From Toxotes chatareus (taxonomy: Eukaryota; Chordata; Actinopteri; Toxotidae): 64,000 bases of DNA. Position numbers and translations under genes: made by a program. Positions 12,282 through 24,330 of this stretch are shown here, in pieces. The notes beneath the pieces were generated by a model. The model was given only the letters and a program-made list of their open reading frames with translations, was not told where the DNA came from and did not search any database. The stretch is taken from assembly GCA_016801885.1 (NCBI GenBank), contig CM028889.1:8721501-8785500 (forward strand), read 5' to 3'. The stretch's first letter is position 1; every line of letters starts with the position of its first letter.

Positions 12282-15200
12282 GTTTACCTTTATCTCTCAG
12301 GGTCACATGTACAACCACACAAAGATATTGTAGACTCTAGAAAAATGCCCACAAATGTCAGTCATCCACAAATATCTCCGGAAACACAAAGCCAAATATA
12401 CCACTGACCTTCAAACTGGGAAAAAAACAGCAGCGGAGCCTCTGTTGTTCCCTGTGAAGGTTCTCAATGGGAGCAGCAGTAGCTTAGCCTTGCTAGTGTT
12501 CACCCACACAACCTTTGATCCTTGCTCTTAACTGCATGCTGCTCCTTATCAGGGTCATGTGTGGCTGGATGCTTGCAGAGTCTGTCTTTGATGAAGGTCT
12601 CCTCAGAGGAGGGCACCTTACAAAAAAGATGGATTTTCCACTTTATGTGACAATTCAGATCCTGCATGTTGTTTACACTTGGAGCATTAAAAGATCACTT
12701 CCCGAATGATATGCATCGGGTCAGGGGTTTTGTTTCATTTTCTACGGAATTTATGCTAATCTACAGCACCAACACAACTACACCGTCTAAAAGCTGCTTC
12801 ACAGAGAAATTGTGCATTTTATTTCTAAGATTAATCCTCCTATGAGGCTTGCTTCCACCCAGAAAACTGAAGCTCTCTTTGATCTCATTAGGTTTAAGAA
12901 CTAACAGGCAAGATTAAACAAAAACTTTGTTCAGGTCATTGTCTCCAAAAACTACCCAAATGAGAGTTTTCTAATCTGGTGCTCCTATCAATAGGACAAC
13001 AGAAAAATAGGACAGGTACAGCTTTAGTCTATCTTAATACAATACTTACATTTAGAGTTACTGGTCACTATGGTGATTCTTCTGCTCAAGAGATCTGCTT
13101 GTTGCGCAGCTACACAGTAAGAACTGAGACAAAATCCATAGTCTTCATAAGGACTGGTTGAGTGGTGGAGGAAGGACACATGGAGGCAGGAATACTCTTC
13201 ACCTAGCATGTGGTTCATTGCTCATTTTAACCATTCAAAACTGCACGGTTTAAGCTGTTTGTTGATGTGGCTTGTGGAGAAACTACATATAAAAATGAAA
13301 TAGACAAACTCTTGTAAAAAAAAACAAAAAAAAAGCAGAGTCAGTAATCAGCCAGACAAAAACTTAGCTGCTTACTGGGCAGCTAGCACTGGTTGACTCC
13401 AATAAACTGCAGCTGAACTGATTTGCACTTAACTTCCAACAATGCTGCCCCTGGCTTTTATACAGGAGGCCCCTCCCACAGGCACAAACCAATGTTGAGG
13501 TTAATAAATTAAACTGTACAAACAACATTTGTGTATTAAAAACAATCAAGATGATGTCTAAGCATTGTTCTAATTGTAGTAACATAGACATTTTGACATT
13601 ATAAATTGCTTAGGATACTTAAAAACCTAATTGTCTGAAAACAACCAAAACCCCACCTCTGTTCTCTGCCCAACATGGTACAGTCGGGTTTCACTCTGAA
13701 ATAAAACCAGAGCATAAAGAGCAAACATTTGCTGAACTTCAGCCTACTCTTACAAGACTTAAGTACCGTGACACTCATTATGTGCAAAAAATGCATTCTG
13801 AAGTTCAGTTGAAGCTAGTTTGAAGCTTCAGCAGTGCGAGTCTGACAAATGTAGTGTGTGTAAAAGTTAAGGTCTTTTTAGTGTGAATTTCTCTGTGTGT
13901 TTCCATGGACAGAGTCTCCATGGGGAGGAATATGTTAGTTGCACTGGGAAAAGGGCAAAGATACTGACTAGATTTTGTTAGAACTCCATATAAGCTTAGG
14001 CTGGCAAAGCATTTTTTCATAGATTGAGGATTGTGGATTTTGATCACTCAGTTTTACATGTATTCAGGAAACTAGAGGATCACTGAAATAAAAAATCCAA
14101 ATCTTTACATCATTTTCTTCAGAGAGCACATTTAAAAACAACTCTGATCAAAGTGCTTTAGAGATTAAATAATGGGATTATTTGACTGATGAATACAATC
14201 AAACTAAAACAGAGGAACAATCAAATATAAAATATCAGATAATAATAAAAAGATAGAAGTAAATTAATGAAAGCATAGAATATCTGGATAAAATCATAAC
14301 ACAAACAGCACTGCACAAATAACAACAAAAAGTCAGGCCATGGTGCTCATGATGATAATTAAAGGGCTTCTTGAGATGGATTTTTAAAGATGTCAGTGGA
14401 GGATTGGTTGGAGGATTTGAGGTGTCTGGGTCTGGCATGGAGATGTAACCTGGCCCCAGTTCATTCAGTGCTTTAAATAAAAAACAATAGAAAAATTAAT
14501 TTGAGTATTTTATAATAGCTCTTTGTCAATGGTTTGCTTCAATTTAGGAAATGAAAGCTACTTTGTTAAGGTGTTAGGAAAGTTTGAGGTTGTGTGCATA
14601 GAATACCAAGAGCAATAAGTTGCAAACTGCAGGTTTTGGTGTTAAAGTGGTGATGGACAGACGAAGTCTTAGGAGGTTTTGAGGATTTTGCTAAATTGTT
14701 CCAAAATAAATCAATTTTCAAGCCAGACGAGTGCAGAAAATCTTACAGCAGCCCATCGAGACAGGGGTCGAAGCGTTATAATTTTAGATCACATAGTTTA
14801 GCTGAAAAACTTTCCAAACTGTCAGACTGAGTGAAATTCTTCTTTCTGAAGCACCAGTGATTGTGTTTGCCTCGGACATCATCGGCCACATGTTTCCTTC
14901 ATTTGATACAAACACAATGTGTTGAAACTGCGCATTTCACAGGAGTGAAACAAGCTTTGGCATCATCACCCGATCTCTATGTCAAAGTTGAAAACTGCAG
15001 TGAGAACACCGCGACCTCCTTCCCTTTGAGGTTTGTAGGCAGTGTGCTGGTGCCATGCCACTTCTACCTTTTGCTTCTGAGAACAGTCATTATTCACATG
15101 ATCACAAAAGGAAAACCTAACGTAACATAACATAAGGTTACTGACTTATAGTGTTAAGTACACTTCTGAATGGCCAAACTCTTTACAACACCTTTAAACT

Positions 15201-15719
15201 GATGTTAGGTGTTGCAGTAATGTGAGGAAGTTTACATTTTGAAGCGTTAGGGAATCCAGCACAGTCTCACCTCATCTAAAATGTTAGCATAATGAGGGCA
15301 AAGTAAAGAGATTTACATATAATTTGCATAGAGGATCATACAGGTGCAAAGAGAGGCTTATTTTGGCATGAATCCATTCTGCATGGCTTCACTTTCCTGC
15401 TTTACTGTACCTGAAATGAACACTAACAAGACCTCAGCACTGAGCCAGAATGAGCTGCACAGCTCCCGGTTCATTTCCCCACTGATACAGTGTACTGCCA
15501 ACACTGATGAAGCTGCTGCATGATCATATTCAACAAAGCATGCACGGTAAGGGATGAGGGCTGGCAGCAGAGATGAGAGGAGGCACATGTTCATACACAG
15601 TAAAGGAGGGACGGTGAAGAACAATGACTCTGAAGTGATACATGAGAAGAAGCACTGCGGTACGAGCCAGCAGGTAATATCAACCCAGAGGGAGGACTGA
15701 GTGCTGGCTGTGACAGGGG

Positions 15720-15722
<3 letters not shown>

Positions 15723-15804
<82 letters not shown>
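15723..15804. repeat. Long AC microsatellite (41 units)
   Basis: Uninterrupted AC repeat of about 82 bases, the longest in the window. The valine-cysteine frames over it are artefacts. Confidence 0.97.
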
Positions 15805-15807
<3 letters not shown>

Positions 15808-17175
15808 GGCAGTAACACCAACTGACAGCACAGAGAGGAATCAGTGGACTATGTAATGGCAATATCTGCTGTCTAATAACCATAAGAGGAGAGAAGTGTG
15901 CACATCCACAGTAGACATATGCCATACACAAAACCACTAAATTTGATAGCTCCAGAAAGTGTGTGCATCATGTGCATTATAACAGTATGCAATACTATAG
16001 TATAATAGTATTGTTTGGAGCAAAGGGACAATGCAGATTCTTCTTTGGTTTGTATTTTTCTTCATTTTAATGTTTGGTGTTATAGGGCCACATACATTGC
16101 ATGAAGCAATGTCACATACCACAGCTCCGGTACCACTTTACACTCCAGCTCAATAATAACAAGAGAACCACTTGTTAAAATCTTTAATAATAGCTTGATA
16201 AAATTTCAAGTCTGTTTCACCTCTAAGCATATTTATCAGTGTGCTCACACACCTGTAGGTGAGAAAAATCTTATCTGGTGTCAAGTTGCTGTTTCACAAA
16301 TCCTATCTGAGGTCTTATCTGCTTTCCATTCAGAATCTTCATCCCACAACTATACATTATTCTAAGAAGTTTGATTATTGTAGAAGATGTTTGTGAACAC
16401 GTTGGACATCTTAAATAGTCTCTGATGAATCTGAATATATTTTAATAAATGTATCTTTCAAACAATAAAACCTTGACAGAGAAAAGCCCACAGAGATTCA
16501 GAGCTAAGTAGTTGTTCTTGCTCTCTCTCTCTTTGCTCTTCTGTGTCTATCTTTCTTTATCCCTCTTCTCTTATCAACTTTGGTCCCTCAAGGTCTTTGC
16601 TCTTTCTCTCCCTGAAAACCACTCATGAGGTAAGGAAAATACTTCTGAAAATGCAAAGAGAAATTCCCTCTCTCAAGAGGACATTGTGTCATGGCTGAGG
16701 AACATTATCCTGCCATCACCTACCTCTCCTCTTGTGAGAAGCAAAACTGAAAACTGCATGGATGCCATTTGTCCTCTTAATTATTTGTTGCCATATCTGA
16801 AAGATCTGATGAAATTGCCTTACAATCAAAAAGAAACCTTTCTGTAGTGGAGGTGTGAGAAAAGTATTTCTCTCACATTGTGAAAATGCAGCATCTCATC
16901 TCAGCCGGCTGACTTGTTCGCTCTCAGAGATGTCTTTTAAATTATTACCATTCCACTTTGAATACAAACAAAAAAAATGTTTTATTATTGTTGTATTTGT
17001 GCTTTTTATCAAAACGGAAACTCAACAGGAAACTGCAAAAAGAGCAGAGGTGAACAAAACAAAAACCACTTCAGCTACAAAAACAGCTAAGCGTTGACTT
17101 GCAAGAAATTGTTAGTCACTTTTTCAAAACTTTTCACTGCCTCTATGCTCAGTTTTTTTTTCAATTGCCTTGTAG

Positions 17176-17239
17176 GCAGTGTGGAGCTTAGTCTTGGTGA
17201 CAGGAGAAGACAGGCTCCATGATGTGAAGTGCAGAGACG
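17176..17239 (+). other. Isolated exon-like segment, gene unknown
   Basis: A pyrimidine-rich acceptor (CAATTGCCTTGTAG) and a strong donor (ACG|GTAAGT) bracket 64 bases that are open in one frame: 21 codons plus one base, starting AVWSLVLVTGED and ending VKCRD. I found no partner exon and recognise no family. A chance match of this size in 64 kb is quite possible. Confidence 0.15.
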
Positions 17240-18059
17240 GTAAGTAGTGCTATGTTCAAATCAGATCTGTCTGTCTAAATCAACTCATTTGTACAGCTTT
17301 CTGTACTGCTGATTGGAGTTTTGGTTATGCTAACACTCAGAGGCAAAGCAGCTCTGGAAGGAGAGTTAAACCTCAACGAGCAAAGGCAAAGAATTGAAGG
17401 CATCCTGGCTTTGTAATAAGCCCCAGTAAAAAAAAAAAAAAAAGCAAGAAGGAAGAAAGGTATCAGCTAATATGAAAAAGTTTTTCTGACCAGTAATTGC
17501 AAAACAGATTTCTGTGTTTAAAACAATTTATCTCACTTAATGAAGGTAGCTGAATCTGGATTCTGATGAGTTATTGACTGTTAGTCAGTAAATGTAGAAA
17601 CTCTTTCTGATTCTGCAGAGACAGGCCACAGAGAAGTAGCCCTGCATTTGGAAGAGATTCAGGAACAAGAATTGTTCAGAACTGTATAATAAATAAATGA
17701 TAAATAAGATTTAACATATATAGCACTTTTCCTCACAAACCTACAAAGTGATCCATAGGAAAGCAAACATAAGAGCAGGCAAAAAAAAAAACACGAAAAC
17801 AAACAATGAAATCATAAAACCCAAGGTGAAGATGAAAATAATGTCAAAAGTAAAATAAAACATAAAATGGCAACCTTGGAACTGTAAATCCAGAGATATA
17901 GAGAAACTCTTAGAAAAATAAGATTCAAAATAAGTAAAATATTTTGCTTATCTTTATCTTAAGGCAACTTTATTCTTAAGCATGTGCTGTGACTGAGCTT
18001 GCATTAACTAATTTTTTTGAGGGCAGCGTAACAACCAGAAACACAACACTGACACTGTG

Positions 18060-18260
18060 TTTGTGTCCATCTAAGTGCAATATCGTTTTTTTGTGCTTCA
18101 CCAACACCTGAGCAGAGTATCTGACTACTTTCTAAATGCTCAACTATGTTCACCAGCTAGTCACTAACTTTGCCCTTGGCTTGGTTTGGCTACACCTGAA
18201 GATGATGCTGATGAGAGCTGTGAACTAAAATTGTGGGCAATAAAACCAAAACAATGAGCT
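18060..18260. repeat. Probable dispersed repeat piece
   Basis: The part reading 'aaatgctcaactatgttcac' followed by 'cagctagtcactaact' resembles 56948-56992, where a similar string reads 'gctaaacactccactgtgtt' then 'gagctagtctctaactgtgt'. The family is unnamed. Confidence 0.35.
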
Positions 18261-18577
18261 GACAGATGACATACACTGGATATCTTGGGGGTCCTGACAA
18301 AGTTTAAATATATTCTTCCTCCCTCAGTCTATAAATCTATTTCAGGGACAGAATTAAATTGTTTTGTCAGATAGCATCCACTGTTGGTATTCATTCCTTT
18401 CTTACCTGCTGTTAGCCCTACTTAGCATATCGTGCAAATGAGTCTCAGCGGAGTCTGTGAAAATAATTGCCTCATTTATCCAGACATTTGCTCTACTTTG
18501 ATATTTAAATATTTTTGCACATTAATATGTAAACAGATGCATGCTCACATACTTGCACTGCCTCATGCAGTCAAAGC

Positions 18578-18578
<1 letters not shown>

Positions 18579-18604
<26 letters not shown>
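18579..18604. repeat. AC microsatellite
   Basis: About 13 AC units. Confidence 0.95.
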
Positions 18605-18608
<4 letters not shown>

Positions 18609-21217
18609 CATATACCGAATTCCTCCATCAACACAATACTCCTCTCTTTCTTTTACTTGTCAAGCATTAATCCAGCCAAAGTTAGCATTAGATTTCAGAC
18701 CAGTGAGTCCATTAATGCCAGCTCCCCCCTCTTGGCATCTAGGTCATCATTTGTGCTATTTCACATCATTCTCTTGGTTTTTCCTTTCAGCATCACCTCT
18801 TCTATTTATTTAACTTGCCTGGTAACCACCATTATGCTTTCAATAGAAGAGATGAGTAGAGATGCTTTTTTTGTGGAGGCAGTCAACAAGAGGTAGCTTT
18901 TTAATGGAGTGCATCTCAGCATGATATTTCTGTGTGTGACTGATTCCCACCCAGGGGGTACCTCTACAGTTGCCAGGGGGTACATGGAAAGATTGAACCT
19001 CAGCTAATTTGAAAAAGTAGAAATTAGGATTTGATCAGAACTACATCCACAAACTGTGTCAAACTGAGTCAGCTGTGTTACCTGAACACTACAATAAGCG
19101 ATTAAAATAGCAGAATATAGTTTAATGTAATGGATAAATGGTTGAAATAGCTAAAAGTGATGAATGGCTGAAATAGATATAAGTAGCCTATTCAGAGTGA
19201 CATGGGCTGTAATATTCAGCTTATGTCACTGCAAGTGGTAGTATGTATGTATATATGTATGTATGGTTGTCTGTGGAAAATATATTGTAACAGCTAATTG
19301 TCATTAGCGTTATATACCTTTCAGTTTAAAATCAATTTAAATCCATAAAGGGGAGCTTGAGTTCATTTGAGAGGAAGATCGACAAGTCTGGGAACCAATG
19401 CTATAAATCATGAAAGTTATAAAGAGGAAAGCATAGGTGGGGTTTGGGATGTGGTTGATTTTGGCACATTCACCCGGGGACTTTTTGCTGATGCACACAG
19501 TTTGCCTCAACATCAGTTACTGTTCTTAATCTCCATTTTGAGTGTGTGTGTATAGTTCAAGCTGGCTCATTTACATTTCAGGTTTTACACCCAGTGAATT
19601 TTGGAACATATTCTGATATAGAATTAGTGAGAATGGAATATTCATGGCTGAACATTTGAACACAGCACATTTAACTCAGGAATTTTCAGCACTTATGTGT
19701 CAGTTGATTCACTGTCTGAATATTGATAGAAAATGGAGGTTATTTCACCCCAGTGTCCTTTATGGTCGAGTTCAGCTGATATGAGATGATGAAATTTCAT
19801 ATTGGAGCATATAATGACGGCAGCCGTGCCTATCATCATAATTGGACCTGCTCAGGGGCAAACAGTAAAGGTGTGTGGTGGTGTGCGGTATAATTGTAGG
19901 TAACTTCTACTGAAAAAGAGCTTGTGTGCTCAGTGAAGCTTCACTGTAGAAATAAAGTTATCTTAATTTGAAGACAATATCAAATAACATTTTTCAATTT
20001 TTTTTTTTTGCTCATAATCTACTCCAGCAAATCATTTGGCAGTGTCAGTTGATAAGGGAGTAATTTGAGGTTTGCTGGACAGTGTGGCCTATCGAGCCTC
20101 CACTCCTGATATGATGCTTTAATTTGCTGCTAAACGAAATGAATCATTTTGCTTTGCAGCTGTTCCTGAGCCACTCTACAATCCACTGTCCCCATTTTCT
20201 CCACACGGTCTTATTTATTTTGCAAACCAAATGGAGTCAGCCAAGTGATAAGTGTGCTCTCCCTCTAACTTTTTATTCACAACATCTGCTGCTGGATTCT
20301 CTGGGCTTTTGGCAGGTCATTTGGCTGGGAAAAATAATCAGTGTTTCAATATCCGTGAGTTGCTGGAAGAACCTCAGCGTGCCTTAGTTGTATTTTTTAT
20401 TCACTTTCCAAACCTACTTACTCCTGTTCACGGTCACATGAAGCTGCAGGCCCTATCCCAGCAGGCTCTGGGTGGAAGGGGGAGATACACTGCTGACATG
20501 AAGGTGCCCAATCCAACACTCACGCTCAGTTTCACTCCCATGGGCAACAACTTATTATTTATTATTATTATTGCTGATTGATATCCAGTAATCCAAGTGT
20601 ATGTTGGTACTGGGCAATTGTAAAATATTCTGACCTGTGAAGGTTTTGTTAGAAGGCTTCACATCTCAAACAAACACAGCCTCAAGGTGTTGTTTATGAG
20701 ACTAGATTAATTCAGCAGGGTCAGACAAGGGAAGAGAAAACAGTCGATACAAGTGATATCAGTATTCATGTTTCCTGTAGTTCATCCTTGGGTAGGTTTA
20801 CAAACAACACCACTTTTGTTAATTCCATTTTTCATCTTCCACGAAAACACTGGCCTCTCCCGAACTTCTCCTGAGCTGTATTCACCATTGATTTATTTAT
20901 GATTTATTCTGGATTAATTGTTTTAACTAAAGCTCACTGTTTTGGATCAAGCAACAAGCCTCCTGTGGCTGACTGACAGAAACATTGTTGTGATCCACAG
21001 CCTGTCGGCATGGCTCTGCATGCCGAACATCATCATCTCTGACTAATGTCATCACAAACATTCATCATCTGATAAGAGCCCCTGCCCTAAGTACAAGTCA
21101 GTTCCATTTGTTTGTACCAAGGAGCCACTGAAAAGAACTGGATCGTTCACAGATGTAACATGCCAGATCGATCTCTCTCCTGTATGTATGGAGAGCTGCA
21201 GAGGGCAGGGCTGAGCT

Positions 21218-21239
21218 ACACACACACACACACACACAG
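21218..21239. repeat. CA microsatellite
   Basis: About 11 CA units. Confidence 0.93.
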
Positions 21240-21479
21240 CAGAGAGGCCACAGCAAACACGAGGAAGTGTGCACTTCGGCTGCATTCACACAAAATCAGG
21301 CAACGCAGCACCTTCACACAGGGTTGTGTAGAGGTGTGGGAGAACATATGCGCTTTAGAACATAACCCCATGAAGTAATCATAAAATGATGCTTTGTTTC
21401 TCTGATTCACTGCTTTGCTCTCGCTAACGCTGCTTCCTCTCTTAAATCACTCTCTAGTTCGCTCATCCATCGCTGCTTT

Positions 21480-21545
21480 TTTGCTGTGTCTCTTGCTCAT
21501 TGAGCCTGGAGGAGGAGCCTTCAGACTCAATGAGCAAACAGCAAA
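21480..21545. repeat. Imperfect hairpin with one 5-nt bulge
   Basis: TTTGCTGT at 21480-21487 and TTGCTCATTGAG at 21493-21504 pair with CTCAATGAGCAA (21526-21537) and ACAGCAAA (21538-21545). This gives a 20-bp stem with a 5-nt bulge (GTCTC) on the left arm and a 21-nt loop. The size is similar to a microRNA precursor, but no known microRNA seed was recognised. Confidence 0.8.
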
Positions 21546-23829
21546 TGACAAATCCTGCAGAGTTTACCTTTAAAGGAAATTAATCAATCTAGCATGTTGC
21601 TGGAAAGTAGCCGCTTTGCTTGAGTCAAAATGAAGAGTACACAGGGTGTGAACTCTGGACCCTATAAAAACATAGCCATGGGAATTTCGCTACATACAAT
21701 AATTAACTACTGTTCTCATGGTGTTTCCAATCAGTCTTTTGCCTTTGCTACATATGGAAGTGCACAGCTATGCAGTGATCTAAACACACTTCCAGTAAAG
21801 ATGAAACAGAGCAGCAGACCTTTGAAATTTTGATTGAAGGTGATTGTGAAACTGTGAAAATATTAAAACCAGTTACCAGTTTTAATGTTGTGGCTGTTGA
21901 ATTTGTTGTTCAATATGTTTTTTGTTTAAATAGAGAGGTCAACCACTGTCTTCTTCCTGGACTTTTTACTTTGGTCTGTATGCCTATATTTTTTTTATTA
22001 TCTTGAGTTCCACAGCATCCTGATGCCCAAAGGAACAGTGAGCATCTGCAGCTGCCAGAACTGAAGCAAACATGTTCATGGTTCAACTTCAGCTGAAGTT
22101 CATGGAGCTCAGCAGTATCTGCAGCTTCTGTGTGTTGTTTTGGTCCAGGCCTGGGAGTGGGAGAAGGAGAGAAGATGGTCTTCATCTTCTCTCATGTTCA
22201 CATGTTGGGCAGTAGGTTGCAGTTCTGCGGTTGATAAGATTAAAACTTAATTATCCAAGGGGAAATTAAGTTGTTATTAGAATCACTACAGTATGCAGCA
22301 ATGGACAGAAATATAGAAAAGCTAAAAGGTACAGAGGGTAAAGGTATAAAAAAGAACATGAAAATGAATATAGAAGATGAAACTTATTGTCGGGTTTCCT
22401 GTTTGAAAACACTGTAGTTGTGCCAATCACACAGCAATACTTGACTCACGTGACTGAATTGCCCCTGACCTGTGTTGAGCTGCTGCGCTACAAAAGTACA
22501 GCAGGGCTCCATGGACAAACCATGACACTGCCTTAGAAGTGCCTTTAATATGAAGCAAATTTCATATTAGGTAGTTGTTTCCAAATTTCCAGTCTTCATG
22601 CAAAGCTAAGCTAAGGTAACCAGCTACTTGCTATAGGTTCATATTTAGTGTAGAGACAAGAGAGAAGGATCGGCCTCCTTATTTAACATAAATAAGTGTG
22701 TTTCCCAAAATGCCAAACTGTTTCTATAACTATTCCTACAATTTGTATTATGAAAATTGCTCTCACCCCTCAAACCAAGACTGTAATGTAAGAATTGGCC
22801 TCAGGTGGCACATTATATTATGAAATAGCAGAGTAAAATAGCATGGAAAAGACATTCAGACATTCAGGTGGATCTACACACCCACAGAAGCTGACAGAAA
22901 GGCAGATGCCCAGACAGACATTTCTAGGGAGGATAAATATAGGTCTCACATCCCAATCAGATGGAGGCTGACAGGGTTTGACATGAACCCACATCTGACA
23001 CTGATATTGAATCCTGCTCATTTGTTAGCTGCAGCCTGGCCTGGACATCACCAGCTAATATAGGAGGATGATAAGGAGCACCCCCAGCCTGCAGAGAGGT
23101 GGCTACTGCAGGACAACATCCGACCAACAGCTACTGTCTTATCCAATTTGTCTCCATGGATGAGCAGAAGATTGGGGAACAAATAAATAATATGTTTCAG
23201 AGTGGAGATGATGAAGAGGCTCTGCTGTTGGTGGCGAGCTCAGTTTTCTTTGGATGGAGTTTCTTTCACGCCAAGAACTTCTGGATGAAAGATTTTATAG
23301 GACAGCATTTACACAGAGAATATTATTTCTTTAATATGGATCGTCTATGTCAATTTGAGAATCTGAATGAATCTCACTGGTTATGTTAAACCATTGTATT
23401 GCGCTTGCTTCAATTCAGCCGCACACAGAGGACGGGGACAATTATCTCTATCGCTTTACTCAAGTTCAAGCTTGATTCAAGGTTTGCATGACCCGCATTC
23501 ACTTGACGAGCTGAGGTGCTCATTATCTCAGTGACCGTTCAGCTGAAATTAAAACATGAAGGACTGGCAGTGTCATGTGGTCTTTAATAAACTGATTTTA
23601 ACTAAATTAAGTTCAAGAAAATATCACTAAAATGTTAAGTAATTACAAATCTTGTCCATTTAAAACTGTTTTTTTGTTGTTGTTGTTGTTTTAGCCAAAG
23701 CCCAAGAAGAATGAAATCAATTAATAAAAATTTAATTAACTATAATGAACCCACTGCAACAAATGTCAGTACACTGTTCATTAGTGAGAGTCCATTCTTT
23801 TATTTATTGTTATTATTTTAATATTTCGT

Positions 23830-24330
23830 ATGTCCACCTTTAATGTGGATGACAGATTTGATCCTCCTGGACAGGGATGATACCGGTCTTCATGGTGCCA
23901 TCTATAAATGTCAACTCTCCTGCACCTTTTGCAGTCATGCAGCTTTATGTCAGTACACTCTCAGCTCCATGTTTCATGGTCAGCACCATCACTGTGGTGG
24001 TACTGACCAGGTCCACGCCAAGCATGCTGGTCCAGACAAATCCAAATAAATTTATTCTGTTTTCATCTGACCAAACTATGTCTTATCAACATTAATGAGG
24101 CTGTCCATAGAGGCTGACATCATGCAGTGTCCGTCACACTCCACAGATAATCCTTGTGCCAAGTCAGAAGCAGTTACTCGTCTGTTTTTCAATGCAAGGT
24201 TGCATAAACAGTGAATTGTGCGTTGCATCAGTTTTTGAAGGCGGCCACAGCAGCACGCAGAGGTGTTGAGAGAAGAAAAAAACGATCAGCCGTAACATTA
24301 AAATACCTAACTCGTTATAATGTTGTGACT
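23830..24330 (-). mobile_element. Decayed Tc1/mariner-like transposon
   Basis: On the minus strand, 'tttggtcagatgaaaacaga' near 24060-24085 corresponds to the WSDE-type segment of Tc1 transposases, and 'ctgaccatgaaacatggagc' downstream resembles the KHGGG region. Reading frames are broken by stops and shifts. The part near 24290 (GATCAGCCGTAACATTAAAA) resembles a Tc1-family element end. It is a dead relic and no intact transposase is present. Confidence 0.6.

Noticed and set aside
18432..18896. 154-codon plus frame
   Set aside because: It crosses an AC microsatellite and has no domain features.
23099..23389. Plus-strand frame with a faint look of a Harbinger nuclease N-terminus
   Set aside because: The resemblance is limited to a few aromatic and acidic residues. 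No catalytic segment follows and the call cannot be supported.
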